Of a DNA stretch of 64,000 nucleotides, positions 10,314 to 17,530 are shown one piece after another. The translations under genes were made by a program, and so were the position numbers. Within the stretch, counting starts at the first letter, position 1; every line of letters begins with the position of its first letter. A model generated the notes under the pieces. That model ran no database searches. It was not told the DNA's origin and saw nothing but the letters and a program-made list of their open reading frames with translations. This DNA is from Haliotis asinina (Eukaryota; Mollusca; Gastropoda; Lepetellida; Haliotidae), in the NCBI RefSeq assembly GCF_037392515.1, contig NC_090295.1, positions 25,088,501 to 25,152,500 on the forward strand, written 5' to 3'.

Positions 10314-10628
10314 AGGGGAGGTAACTCTTAAAAAATATTTTCTGGTGGCCGGGTACAATTCTAGACATTCTGTCAAATCGTCCCACGTACCTGGTAAAAT
10401 ATATAGTGTGGCTGTTTCAATCCAGTACTCGCCTTGGGTATAGTATTCCTTGTATTCACTTATACTCGAAAAACGTTCTATATGGTATTGAGACGCGATA
10501 TCCCGCTCCCATTCGAAGGGGTGAGTATACTTAACACCCTCTTTAATCCATACCACGTCCACTATTATCTTAAATCTGAAGCTTCCCCATAAGGCCAGTT
10601 CATATTTGAATATGTTTTCCACAGACAT
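10305..10628 (-). CDS. Small protein related to the PolB N-terminal domain
   Basis: This 107-residue ORF aligns by eye with PolB residues about 148-240. Shared features are the ELxxxGSxxFxI start (ELALWGSFRFKI versus ELNNLGSIKFQI), a middle segment SISEYKEYYTQGEYWIE (versus SFQQIREYLERYTHMGSGWAVD), and the TLYILPGTW/YLDIAKYVP strand. It carries none of the catalytic motifs. It sits directly upstream of PolB and has the same 19-bp upstream motif at almost the same distance (24 bp). A plausible role is an accessory replication factor or a decoy/partner of the polymerase's N-terminal module. Function is unknown. Confidence 0.75.
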   Translation of the reverse strand: MSVENIFKYELALWGSFRFKIIVDVVWIKEGVKYTHPFEWERDIASQYHIERFSSISEYKEYYTQGEYWIETATLYILPGTWDDLTECLELYPATRKYFLRVTSPLL

Positions 10629-10652
10629 AGCTATACGTAGGTGTGTATAATC

Positions 10653-10671
10653 TCTAATTGGTTCACAGTAA
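10653..10671 (-). promoter_or_regulatory. Shared upstream motif, 107-aa gene copy
   Basis: This is an exact copy of the 19-bp motif at 10295-10313, placed 24 bp before the 107-aa start codon. Conservation of both sequence and distance argues for a regulatory site rather than chance. Confidence 0.6.
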
Positions 10672-10674
10672 CTC

Positions 10675-10935
10675 TTAAGTGGCTATCTTGAGCAGTCGCC
10701 TACGTTCTTTTATGTAGCCTTTTTTATTCTCGTATATGAGTTGATGTCTGACTACGTTCGCTCCGTGAGCTTTACATAAACAGTAGTGCCCTTTAACCCC
10801 GATACCACACACAGAACACGTGTAGTTAGGACTTCCCATATGGAAACAACAGAACCCCTGATTCCTGCATTTCCTACCACAGGCCTCGGTCTTCCCCATA
10901 AGTATATATTCGCATCGGTATGGAGCGGGTCTCAT
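10675..10935 (-). CDS. Small Cys/His-rich protein, probable zinc binder
   Basis: This 86-residue protein has about ten cysteines and several histidines in pairs that suit zinc: C8, CGRKC, CCFH, CSVCG and CLCKAH. The basic C-terminus (KGYIKERRRLLK) would suit nucleic acid binding. The start at 10935 follows a TATATAAG sequence by about 8 bp. I do not recognise a named family; a regulator of element transcription or packaging is possible but not shown. Confidence 0.65.
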   Translation of the reverse strand: MRPAPYRCEYILMGKTEACGRKCRNQGFCCFHMGSPNYTCSVCGIGVKGHYCLCKAHGANVVRHQLIYENKKGYIKERRRLLKIAT

Positions 10936-10954
10936 GTTTACTTATATAGGTATT

Positions 10955-11380
10955 TTAGTTTAATTGCTTCGCAACCAACGCAGTAGCTGCTATACCCAAC
11001 ACTATGAAGCCCAGTTCACGATTCATTTGTCCCTTGGATGGTGTGTAGTACTGAGCGAGTGTGGGTTTATTGAGCGGTTCCAATTGTTTACCAGTTAGTA
11101 TGTAGTATTCTTTCATTGCTTCATCGACATCGTAGAATGTTTTAATGGCATGGTTTTCACGCTTGAGCTGTTCATTAATAAAATCGATCCTCTGGAGGCG
11201 TTTTTTAACGTACTCGTCCTGTGCTCTTTGTAATTTCTCAGTAGCGAGATCGTGTCGCTTCCTTTCTTCCTGTATTTCAGACGCGTGATCATCTCGTAGT
11301 TTCGAGAAGAGGAAATTACTCCCGGAAAATGCCAGGGCATTCACTAACGCCCCACCGACCATCATAGCTATCGTGGCCAT
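10955..11380 (-). CDS. Conserved-type Polinton protein, coiled coil with hydrophobic ends
   Basis: The 141-residue product has an N-terminal hydrophobic stretch (about 1-25, MATIAMMVGGALVNALAFSG), a long charged helix likely to be coiled coil (about 33-80, EIQEERKRHDLATEKLQR...), and a C-terminal hydrophobic segment (about 124-140, ELGFIVLGIAATALVAK). This layout suggests a membrane-linked or virion-internal protein. It starts 8 bp upstream of the end of the 75-aa gene's leader and is packed head-to-tail with its neighbours on the minus strand. I recall similar small proteins beside Polinton genes in other invertebrates, but no function is known to me. Confidence 0.75.
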   Translation of the reverse strand: MATIAMMVGGALVNALAFSGSNFLFSKLRDDHASEIQEERKRHDLATEKLQRAQDEYVKKRLQRIDFINEQLKRENHAIKTFYDVDEAMKEYYILTGKQLEPLNKPTLAQYYTPSKGQMNRELGFIVLGIAATALVAKQLN

Positions 11381-11388
11381 CCCTATAT

Positions 11389-11616
11389 TTATTTCATTAT
11401 ATTATCAGGTATTATTCCTTGTTTTACTAGGATGTCTTTTGTGGCCATCGCCATACCAAGGTTCATTATGAGCATACCCATATCCTGCAGGTTGAAATCT
11501 AGCTTGATAGTTGGTTGTTTAAGCACCATTTTAGTCAACCGAGCGTACCCTACGGCTAGACTGGCGACCACTGTGGCGTGGTATGCGTCGTTGACGAACG
11601 TTTTCCCCTCAGACAT
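11389..11616 (-). CDS. Small hydrophobic Polinton protein (75 aa)
   Basis: The product has two hydrophobic segments (about 11-25 and 45-60) separated by a charged turn (KQPTIKLDFNLQDMG) and ends DILVKQGIIPDNIMK. The start at 11616 is preceded on the minus strand by an AT-rich tract with TTTTATATCA, typical of this element's gene starts. A membrane or capsid-associated role is inferred only from composition. Neighbours lie within 10-30 bp on both sides. Confidence 0.72.
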   Translation of the reverse strand: MSEGKTFVNDAYHATVVASLAVGYARLTKMVLKQPTIKLDFNLQDMGMLIMNLGMAMATKDILVKQGIIPDNIMK

Positions 11617-11643
11617 TATGTATATGATATAAAATATTTTAAA

Positions 11644-11958
11644 TTATAACATGATATGCGGGTCTACCATGGGGGTATCCCCCATACCCCCACTGTTGTG
11701 GGTGGGGGGCTCACTGTGGGAGGGTACCCCCGCGTATAACCATGTTATAACCACGGCAGCAGTTACACCTACAGCCAACAACAGTCGGGTTGGGTTGGTC
11801 ACTTTATGTTGGTTACACCACCGTTTTTTACCGGCAGCTACTCTCTTAGGGTTCTTCTGCCTGGTTACTGTAGGGGGTGTGGGGGGTACCACCACTGGGG
11901 TCTCCACCGTCACTGGTTCCTGTGAATCCACTGGGGTCTCCTCCTGTGCAGCATCCAT
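11644..11958 (-). CDS. Single-pass membrane protein, Pro/Thr-rich (104 aa)
   Basis: The N-terminal 50 residues are acidic and Pro/Val/Thr-rich, then a basic stretch (RQKNPKRVAAGKKRW) and one membrane helix (about 60-77, LLLAVGVTAAVVITWLYAG). The tail is Ser/Pro/Gly-rich and is coded by a GC-rich mini-hairpin near 11670-11712. The first third overlaps the 3' end of the preceding gene in another frame (11846-11958). The start follows an (ATA)n-like tract. The function is unknown; the topology would suit a small virion membrane or anchoring protein. Confidence 0.6.
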   Translation of the reverse strand: MDAAQEETPVDSQEPVTVETPVVVPPTPPTVTRQKNPKRVAAGKKRWCNQHKVTNPTRLLLAVGVTAAVVITWLYAGVPSHSEPPTHNSGGMGDTPMVDPHIML

Positions 11959-12418
11959 CTATACTATTATTATTATTCTTTCTCTCAAATTGGCAATGTT
12001 TTGCCGTGATAATCGCCGCCGTCACTGGAGCCAACAACATACCATATTTGTGGTACAGCCCGCAGCTGATAGAGCTCACGGCGTGTTCGATAAAAGGGTC
12101 TTTATCTAGGTCCTCCCACAGGTAAAGTCGGCGCTCTGGTGGAATGGGAAGGAAATGTGACACAATACCGGTGTATATCTGGGTCATAGCCGATCCTATT
12201 GTCTTTGTCATTTCTGCTCCGAGCCGGGACTCGTATCTAGCGTACAGCTTATCGATTTCTTCGGCTGACATTTTGTTAATTTTATCTGGAGTGTAGTCTC
12301 CAAAGTAATGTTTGGCTTTGCCACCAACAGCCAACGCCACCAGTTTCTCTCGCTTGGGGGAATCCCCAGTTGGGGAACCCTCCACAGACAATTGTTCGAG
12401 CAATTCCTCACACTCCAT
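11846..12418 (-). CDS. Polinton protein of unknown function (190 aa)
   Basis: I chose the start at 12418 (MECEELLEQLSVEG) because TTATATTATAAG, the AT-rich motif seen at other starts here, lies just before it. A longer form from 12526 would add 36 mostly hydrophobic residues, a possible membrane anchor. The body (about 40-150) is helical and ends in a conserved-looking KHCQFERK. The tail after that is low complexity: Asn run, then Gly/Asp/Pro/Ser coded by a TTATTA microsatellite and a GC-rich tract, overlapping the next gene. The tail therefore looks like a recent extension. I recall similar proteins next to Polinton capsid genes, with no assigned role. Confidence 0.7.
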   Translation of the reverse strand: MECEELLEQLSVEGSPTGDSPKREKLVALAVGGKAKHYFGDYTPDKINKMSAEEIDKLYARYESRLGAEMTKTIGSAMTQIYTGIVSHFLPIPPERRLYLWEDLDKDPFIEHAVSSISCGLYHKYGMLLAPVTAAIITAKHCQFERKNNNNSIDGCCTGGDPSGFTGTSDGGDPSGGTPHTPYSNQAEEP

Positions 12419-12532
12419 CTTATAATATAACAAGTAAGATTTAGTTTTAACTATATAATACCCGATGCAGATAAAACACAGAGAAATGAAGGTTAAGTTG
12501 CACACGATAAATACTTCAAATATCATAGCTAT

Positions 12533-12607
12533 ATGCTTAGCTTTGCTTAGCTTTGCTTAGCTTTGCTTAGCTTTGCTTAGCTTTAGCTTAGCTTTGCTTA
12601 GCTTTAG
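12533..12607. repeat. 10-bp tandem repeat (ttagctttgc)n in a Polinton spacer
   Basis: About seven units of cttagctttg lie between the ATPase gene and the next minus-strand gene, the last with small indels. It is the only long non-coding tract inside the element (12527-12649). A role as promoter spacing or origin is possible; slippage noise is equally possible. Confidence 0.75.
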
Positions 12608-12649
12608 TATACTATATATGCTACTGGTTGGTCGGTTTTTAGAACGAGC

Positions 12650-13273
12650 TTAGTGTTTAGTTTCAGCGAGCTGTTTCTTCACCCGTTCCCGTTCTAATTT
12701 ACTCATCACATCGTTCTCTCTCAAACACTCCTCAAACGAATCCCTATCCTTGCAGTGAAATAAGGCCACCCATCGCGTCTGCTCCCTGAGGTCTTTCAAC
12801 ACCGAGTTGAACTTCTGCGTTAGCACCCAGACGCTGTGATTTGCATGCCGGCCGGAGAAGGCCAGGTACGATAGCATGTCTCTCTTTTTTGTTATCTCGC
12901 GATTAGCGCTGCAGTCGTCCAGTATAAACAGCGTCGGTTCCCCTTTAAATTTCTCGTGAAGAGCTTTCAACCAGTCCTGCAGGCGTGTTCCAGGGTCGAT
13001 TTTGTGTACGTCCGGGTCCGTCATTACCCAAGGTCGCGCGTACGTTTTATTCATGCTCAGAGTAGGGCACATGATAACGATGTTATCGAACACATCCTTG
13101 TAGTAACCCTCCAACATATCCAACACGAAAACGGTCTTCCCACAGCCAGTCTGTCCGCATATGATAGCGCAGTGTGGGTCAGTGGGGAGGGGGAGACCCC
13201 CACACCCCCCAGAGGTTGGTAGTTTATTGGGGGGGTCTCCCCCATCAGTAGATGGCTTGCACGAATCTCCCAT
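12650..13273 (-). CDS. Packaging ATPase (FtsK/HerA, A32-like)
   Basis: This 207-residue P-loop ATPase should pump the element's DNA into capsids. The Walker A motif is at 40-47 (GQTGCGKT), Walker B at 116-120 (FILDD) and a downstream polar sensor at about 141-153 (GRHANHSVWVLTQ), as in poxvirus A32-type packaging enzymes. The first 30 residues are Gly/Pro-rich and coded by GC-rich mini-hairpins. The start at 13273 lies inside the end of the capsid gene (29-bp overlap), so the two are probably co-expressed. The size is normal for the family and the frame is intact. Confidence 0.9.
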   Translation of the reverse strand: MGDSCKPSTDGGDPPNKLPTSGGCGGLPLPTDPHCAIICGQTGCGKTVFVLDMLEGYYKDVFDNIVIMCPTLSMNKTYARPWVMTDPDVHKIDPGTRLQDWLKALHEKFKGEPTLFILDDCSANREITKKRDMLSYLAFSGRHANHSVWVLTQKFNSVLKDLREQTRWVALFHCKDRDSFEECLRENDVMSKLERERVKKQLAETKH

Positions 13274-14501
13274 TGTCTATATTAAGTTGCGCGTCCATAA
13301 TAACGTACAGATATAATTTCAACTTACCAGCGGTTTGAGCCTTCTTATTAATCTGGATGGTTATCCCTTCGCTGCCGTTATCTATACGGCGCCCGCTACC
13401 GTGCAGTTTATCATCATCCGTGGATCGCATGTCCAACCATAAGGCGTACTTGGTGGTCAGGTATTCACCGATCTGCACGGAGCCGAGGTCCAGGTCCTTT
13501 GTTATATAATCCCCCACTGGTAGCTTTTTTATCTCATCCCACTGCTGGTGTGGTCTCATACCATGGCTGAACAGCTGGTTGGGCACGCCCTCGATGGTCA
13601 CTTCCACCTTTTCAATCTCGGGGTTGAAAAACTTCTCGCTGTCCCTCCGGAATGGATCGTAATCCTCCACGGGGACGACCAGGATACCTTTCATCGATCG
13701 CGCCGGTACGTTCAGGTTGATATTCCACACAGTGTCGCTCTTATCTCGCACGACTGATCTATGCCTCAGTACGCGATCGTACAGGATAGCCATCTTCCCA
13801 GAGTACTGGCTTCGAACCTGCCTGGCCAGCTCCGGGCTAGTGACCATGTCGAACTCCAGAGAGATGTTGTCTATGGCATAACTGGCCTCATCACCGTTCG
13901 GCGTACGCACTACTTTGCTATAGTCGTTAAACGTGAGCTCGTATTCGAGCCTATCACCCAGCGCGGCCTGGTAAAACGGCGCGTGTCCCGTGAGCAGCTC
14001 GAAGTCGAGCGGCACGCAGAATCGATTCCCGTATGCTAGAGCGATGGCCTTTTCACCGTCCGATAGCTTGTCTTGTTGGTCTGTCGTGAAGACGTATCCT
14101 ATGCGCGCCCGGGTTGATTTACTGATACCCTGGTACACATCATTGACTCGTTCTCTCTCGCTTTTCCAGAGATCCTTGTAGCAGTGAAACACGTCGCTGT
14201 CGTCGATGCTCAGTACCTCGTTACCGCTGATCTTGACGGTCGTTTTCTTGATGATAGCTCGACCCACGTTCCGCACTAGCTCGCGTTTGTCGTTGTCGGA
14301 GGTCAACGTGATATTGAACGCCAGTCGAACAGTGCCTGGTACAATGAGGTCATTCTCACCAAGGTTTGGAAATCTAACCAACAGAGTTTGATTCTGGTCT
14401 ATCTTGCTGGGATTGTTGGTGATGGTCACCGACTGTCGCACGGCTCTGGCACCTAATGGCTCTCTCAATCTTCTGAAAGGATCTAATTTTCTACCGTACA
14501 T
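13245..14501 (-). CDS. Probable major capsid protein (double jelly-roll type)
   Basis: The 418-residue product is rich in beta-strand-like segments with few helices and has no membrane segment or signal peptide. Features suggesting a double jelly-roll hexon-like shell protein are the N-terminal strand block (about 21-70, SVTITNNPSK... LVRFPNL), a mid-protein PLDFELLTGHAPFYQAAL segment, and a second strand-rich half ending in LKLYLYVIMDAQLNI. Synteny agrees, as it sits directly before the packaging ATPase. It is shorter than the roughly 600 residues common for Polinton capsid proteins. The assignment rests on pattern and position, not on a structure comparison. The start lies 32 bp from the divergent 388-aa gene. 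Confidence 0.7.
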   Translation of the reverse strand: MYGRKLDPFRRLREPLGARAVRQSVTITNNPSKIDQNQTLLVRFPNLGENDLIVPGTVRLAFNITLTSDNDKRELVRNVGRAIIKKTTVKISGNEVLSIDDSDVFHCYKDLWKSERERVNDVYQGISKSTRARIGYVFTTDQQDKLSDGEKAIALAYGNRFCVPLDFELLTGHAPFYQAALGDRLEYELTFNDYSKVVRTPNGDEASYAIDNISLEFDMVTSPELARQVRSQYSGKMAILYDRVLRHRSVVRDKSDTVWNINLNVPARSMKGILVVPVEDYDPFRRDSEKFFNPEIEKVEVTIEGVPNQLFSHGMRPHQQWDEIKKLPVGDYITKDLDLGSVQIGEYLTTKYALWLDMRSTDDDKLHGSGRRIDNGSEGITIQINKKAQTAGKLKLYLYVIMDAQLNIDNGRFVQAIY

Positions 14502-14533
14502 TGTTATATAAATAAAATATATTTTTAATACTA
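14502..14533. promoter_or_regulatory. 32-bp AT-rich bidirectional start region
   Basis: The whole spacer between two divergent start codons is A/T with one G and one C or so, including tatataaataaaatatat. Both genes would therefore have very short leaders. It resembles the spacer at 16848-16876, suggesting a common late-type promoter. Confidence 0.6.
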
Positions 14534-15700
14534 ATGGATGAAGATATAGATATGACGGAGATGCCGGGCGCTAGTGCCCAGGCATATGATGAGCAGGAGA
14601 CCTCATTTACTAGTTCACCATTGAACCAAGAACTCTTGGAAACAACGGTAGATGATTATTTCGAAAGTTTAAGAAGAGATAAAAACTACGTTGAACCACA
14701 GGGTCGATACCATAAGGATTTTTTTATTGATACAAAGGGTGTTCTACGCCTTAAGTCTGACCCAGGGGTTGACCTCTTTAACAAGAGCAATAAAAAACCA
14801 CTGGCCTTGTCAACTCTAGCCAGCCGCTATGGTGTCGAATTTATTCGTAAAAATCTAAACATGAATGATTACGGTGGTGCAATACCTAAGGCCGTTAAAG
14901 AAGATCTGCAAGCTACCAGATCCCACCTCACCACTAGAGATGAAATGACACCAGAGCGTGCTACAGAAGCCTCGGACAGCATAGAAAAACTGTTGAGCAC
15001 CTACTGGGACAAACCGTTACCGGGGTTTGACTTTCCGGTAAGGGAACTGTACGGCTTAGACGAAGCCGTGAAACGCGTGCGTGGAGAACTCGTGAACAAC
15101 ATGGGGAAACTAAACGAAATCGACGAGCACATCGCTAGGGAAAAAACCAAACTCAACGAAACTGAAAACGATGATATGAAACGCCGTATCAATGAACGAA
15201 TACGCGATTTAGAAGACGAGAGACGTACACGATTGGAAGCCGCTTCCTCGAATCGTGAACAGCTTCGATCCCAGATCAGTCGCATTCGGGAAACAATCGA
15301 TAGAATACTGAACGAAGATACAACTTTAGCCAACAGGATTCGGATATTATTCCGGGAGCAAGGGATCACCATCGCCAGCATTCTGACTGCATTGGGTTTC
15401 ATCATATCAACCTTGGTGGTGTCACTGGTGGGGGGTGCCCCTGTTGGGTCTACAGGAGGCGGCGGAACTCCAAGTGGCGGTGGTGGTGTTAAAGACTGGA
15501 TTAAAAAACTCGGGGAAGGCCTAGCTAAACTGGCTGGTAAAGCCGCCGAAGCCCTTCCCGGCATCCTGGGTAGCATCGTCTCGTGGTTGTTGAGCGCTCT
15601 GTCTAAAACTGCCATGTGGCTCAGTCAAAACCTGTGGGCAGCCATCGTCGCCGTGGCGGGTCTGGTGTACGTAGCGGCTAAGAAATCTTTAACCAAATAA
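14534..15700 (+). CDS. Polinton virion-type protein with coiled coil and amphipathic tail
   Basis: The 388-residue product begins with an acidic, disordered stretch, then a folded part (about 35-180). A strong coiled coil follows (about 190-265, with KRRINERIRDLEDERRTRLE), then a membrane segment (about 275-300, ITIASILTALGFIISTLVV). A Gly/Ser/Thr linker comes next (303-323), coded by GC-rich repeats. The last 65 residues are amphipathic and hydrophobic helices (WIKKLGEGLAKLAGKAAEAL, then a Trp-rich segment). The tail resembles membrane-active helices; adenovirus protein VI is a functional analogy only. The 3' end overlaps the convergent 389-aa gene by 23 bp. Intact. Confidence 0.75.
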   Translation: MDEDIDMTEMPGASAQAYDEQETSFTSSPLNQELLETTVDDYFESLRRDKNYVEPQGRYHKDFFIDTKGVLRLKSDPGVDLFNKSNKKPLALSTLASRYGVEFIRKNLNMNDYGGAIPKAVKEDLQATRSHLTTRDEMTPERATEASDSIEKLLSTYWDKPLPGFDFPVRELYGLDEAVKRVRGELVNNMGKLNEIDEHIAREKTKLNETENDDMKRRINERIRDLEDERRTRLEAASSNREQLRSQISRIRETIDRILNEDTTLANRIRILFREQGITIASILTALGFIISTLVVSLVGGAPVGSTGGGGTPSGGGGVKDWIKKLGEGLAKLAGKAAEALPGILGSIVSWLLSALSKTAMWLSQNLWAAIVAVAGLVYVAAKKSLTK

Positions 15701-16847
15701 GTCCCAAAGTTACCCCACCAACCACTAAGGCTGTTTTATTATCAATATGCTGCTGATAGGTGGTGGAAACCCCCACACCCCCCGGGGGTACCTCCACATG
15801 AACTTTAGGCTCCGGTGGTGGCGCAACTATACCCGTTTCACGTGGTTGGGTGTGTGGGATATAGGGGGTGTTAATATCAGGGTTGATACCCAACTTTTGA
15901 TCCTTCGTGGCTATGACTATTTCGTTGTTATAACCCACCACTTTTTTTATTCTCAGTTGCATATCACTCGGAGCCATGTACAACCCCACGCCGAACACGT
16001 AATTGACTTTCGATCTGGCGTATTCTAACACGTTTTGGTAGCGTTCGATGGCCCTCGGGAGATCAACTGGTGAATTGATAGCATCATCAACGTTGGAAAC
16101 GAATTGTGTCTGAGCGTCGTAAGCAGTTCCCTTACCGAGGATGTTAGAACGCGTCATCGACTGCGCACCCAACAGCGCCCACACGTACGTTCGAATCGAG
16201 TCGTTCAAGCATATTGTACCAGCACGAGTGAATCCTTTCGATGTTTTTGAGATCATTTTAGTCCAGGCTGTGGCTGCATCAGGACTGGTTTGCTTTATAC
16301 AGCTGACATGGATCTGTTCATTCGTTGTGGGGCCTGTAAATGTATGACGGTGTGGGTTGTATGAACCATCTTTAGAACCGGCATAATATTTTCCGGACCT
16401 GTAGAAGTACACGAGAACTATACCGAGACCATGGTTCACACCAGGAAGGCGAAAGTCTTTATTCGTTGGAATCTCAAACTCCCCACAAATACGTTCATAA
16501 GCGCGTCTATCATAGGGGTTATTCGTCATACTCCACGCTTTATCTTGGGGAAGAGGAGCACTTATTTCCTTCAATATTCGTCTCGTTTGATAATAAATAT
16601 GAAACAAAACAACCGCCTTACTCAGTTCGTCTATACCATAGTCTGGTGTCACACCCGACCCTGTCGTCGCACACCACACAGCAAAGTTGAGTTGGTTCTG
16701 CCAAAACTGCATTGGGTTTTGATTCCAGTTTACCACCGCCTGCGCGTTATTAACGGACACGACATACTTTTCAAAGATATCAATAAAGGTTGTTTTAAAC
16801 CCCGTACCATCTGCATTCACCACGATTTTCAAGTGTGCTAAATCCAT
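15678..16847 (-). CDS. Polinton protein of unknown function, C-terminal anchor (389 aa)
   Basis: It is the only minus-strand gene in the otherwise plus-strand right half. The first 300 residues look globular (MDLAHLKIVVNADGTGFKTT at the start; many aromatic residues). Then follows a Pro-rich linker (about 328-358) with a GC-rich mini-hairpin coding VPPGGVGVSTT, and a final hydrophobic helix (about 370-387, TALVVGGVTLGLIWL). It shares a 29-bp divergent spacer with the minor capsid candidate. A structural virion protein tethered by its tail is a reasonable guess. I do not recognise a domain. Confidence 0.72.
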   Translation of the reverse strand: MDLAHLKIVVNADGTGFKTTFIDIFEKYVVSVNNAQAVVNWNQNPMQFWQNQLNFAVWCATTGSGVTPDYGIDELSKAVVLFHIYYQTRRILKEISAPLPQDKAWSMTNNPYDRRAYERICGEFEIPTNKDFRLPGVNHGLGIVLVYFYRSGKYYAGSKDGSYNPHRHTFTGPTTNEQIHVSCIKQTSPDAATAWTKMISKTSKGFTRAGTICLNDSIRTYVWALLGAQSMTRSNILGKGTAYDAQTQFVSNVDDAINSPVDLPRAIERYQNVLEYARSKVNYVFGVGLYMAPSDMQLRIKKVVGYNNEIVIATKDQKLGINPDINTPYIPHTQPRETGIVAPPPEPKVHVEVPPGGVGVSTTYQQHIDNKTALVVGGVTLGLIWLKIS

Positions 16848-16876
16848 ATTATAATATATAAATTATATAATATAAT
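16848..16876. promoter_or_regulatory. 29-bp AT-only bidirectional start region
   Basis: The spacer between the divergent starts at 16847 and 16877 is purely A/T (attataatatataaattata and so on) and nearly palindromic. It is a second example of the arrangement at 14502-14533. Confidence 0.6.
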
Positions 16877-17530
16877 ATGTACATAACACTTCCAGGAATA
16901 ACGAGCGGTGAGGCCGTTCAGCTGACGCACGCGATCGATAACACGTCAGGTCAACTCGAAGTCGCACTCTGCGATATCACCTACCTACCGCAATGGACTA
17001 ACATTAATATCAGCAACAATAAGCTGTTCGTCAGTGGAACTCGCAGTCAGATAACTGACGGTTACTACAGCGTGTGCTCTCTAAACGACGAGGTCTTCAA
17101 ACCCCTGGGAGCCGAACTCAAGATGAACGACTCAAACGGCACAGTGGTGTTAATCAACAACGGAAGAACCTCCTTGAGGCTCGGCCGACCATTAGCGAGG
17201 ATACTCGGTATGTCTCCTGACGAGATAAAACCAACAACAACCGTCACAGGCACGAAGTTACCCGAACTAGTACCGTACCGAGAGCTATACATTCATCTCG
17301 GTCAGGTGAGCACAACGTATAACATTCAAGGAGGTCACCCTTCCACTATATTGAGAGCAGTGCCGGTGAAAACTGAGAAATTCAACGACGGTAGAACCGA
17401 GTCATTTTCACCACGGCAGTATAAGAGATTAACCCAGGGCAACATACCTGAGCTGACAATATCGGTGTTAGATATAAATCATAATCCTGTAAATATAGGA
17501 TACCTCAGCTTAACGCTTCACGTAACATGA
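16877..17530 (+). CDS. Probable minor capsid (penton-like) protein
   Basis: The 217-residue product is strand-rich throughout, from MYITLPGITSG to a final ELTISVLDINHNPVNIGYLS, a pattern that suits a single jelly-roll with a buried last strand. The size suits Polinton penton-like minor capsid proteins. It is first in a tight plus-strand run of four genes, and its stop overlaps the next start (ATGA at 17527-17530). The role is inferred from pattern and location and needs a structural comparison. Confidence 0.6.
   Translation: MYITLPGITSGEAVQLTHAIDNTSGQLEVALCDITYLPQWTNINISNNKLFVSGTRSQITDGYYSVCSLNDEVFKPLGAELKMNDSNGTVVLINNGRTSLRLGRPLARILGMSPDEIKPTTTVTGTKLPELVPYRELYIHLGQVSTTYNIQGGHPSTILRAVPVKTEKFNDGRTESFSPRQYKRLTQGNIPELTISVLDINHNPVNIGYLSLTLHVT

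Noticed and set aside
12419..12526. Upstream extension of the 190-aa Polinton protein
   Set aside because: It would add a hydrophobic 36-residue leader, but the AT-rich start motif lies at 12418, so I took the shorter form. The longer form remains possible.
15001..15615. 204-aa minus-strand frame
   Set aside because: It is antisense to the intact 388-aa Polinton gene and has Ser/Arg-rich shadow composition.
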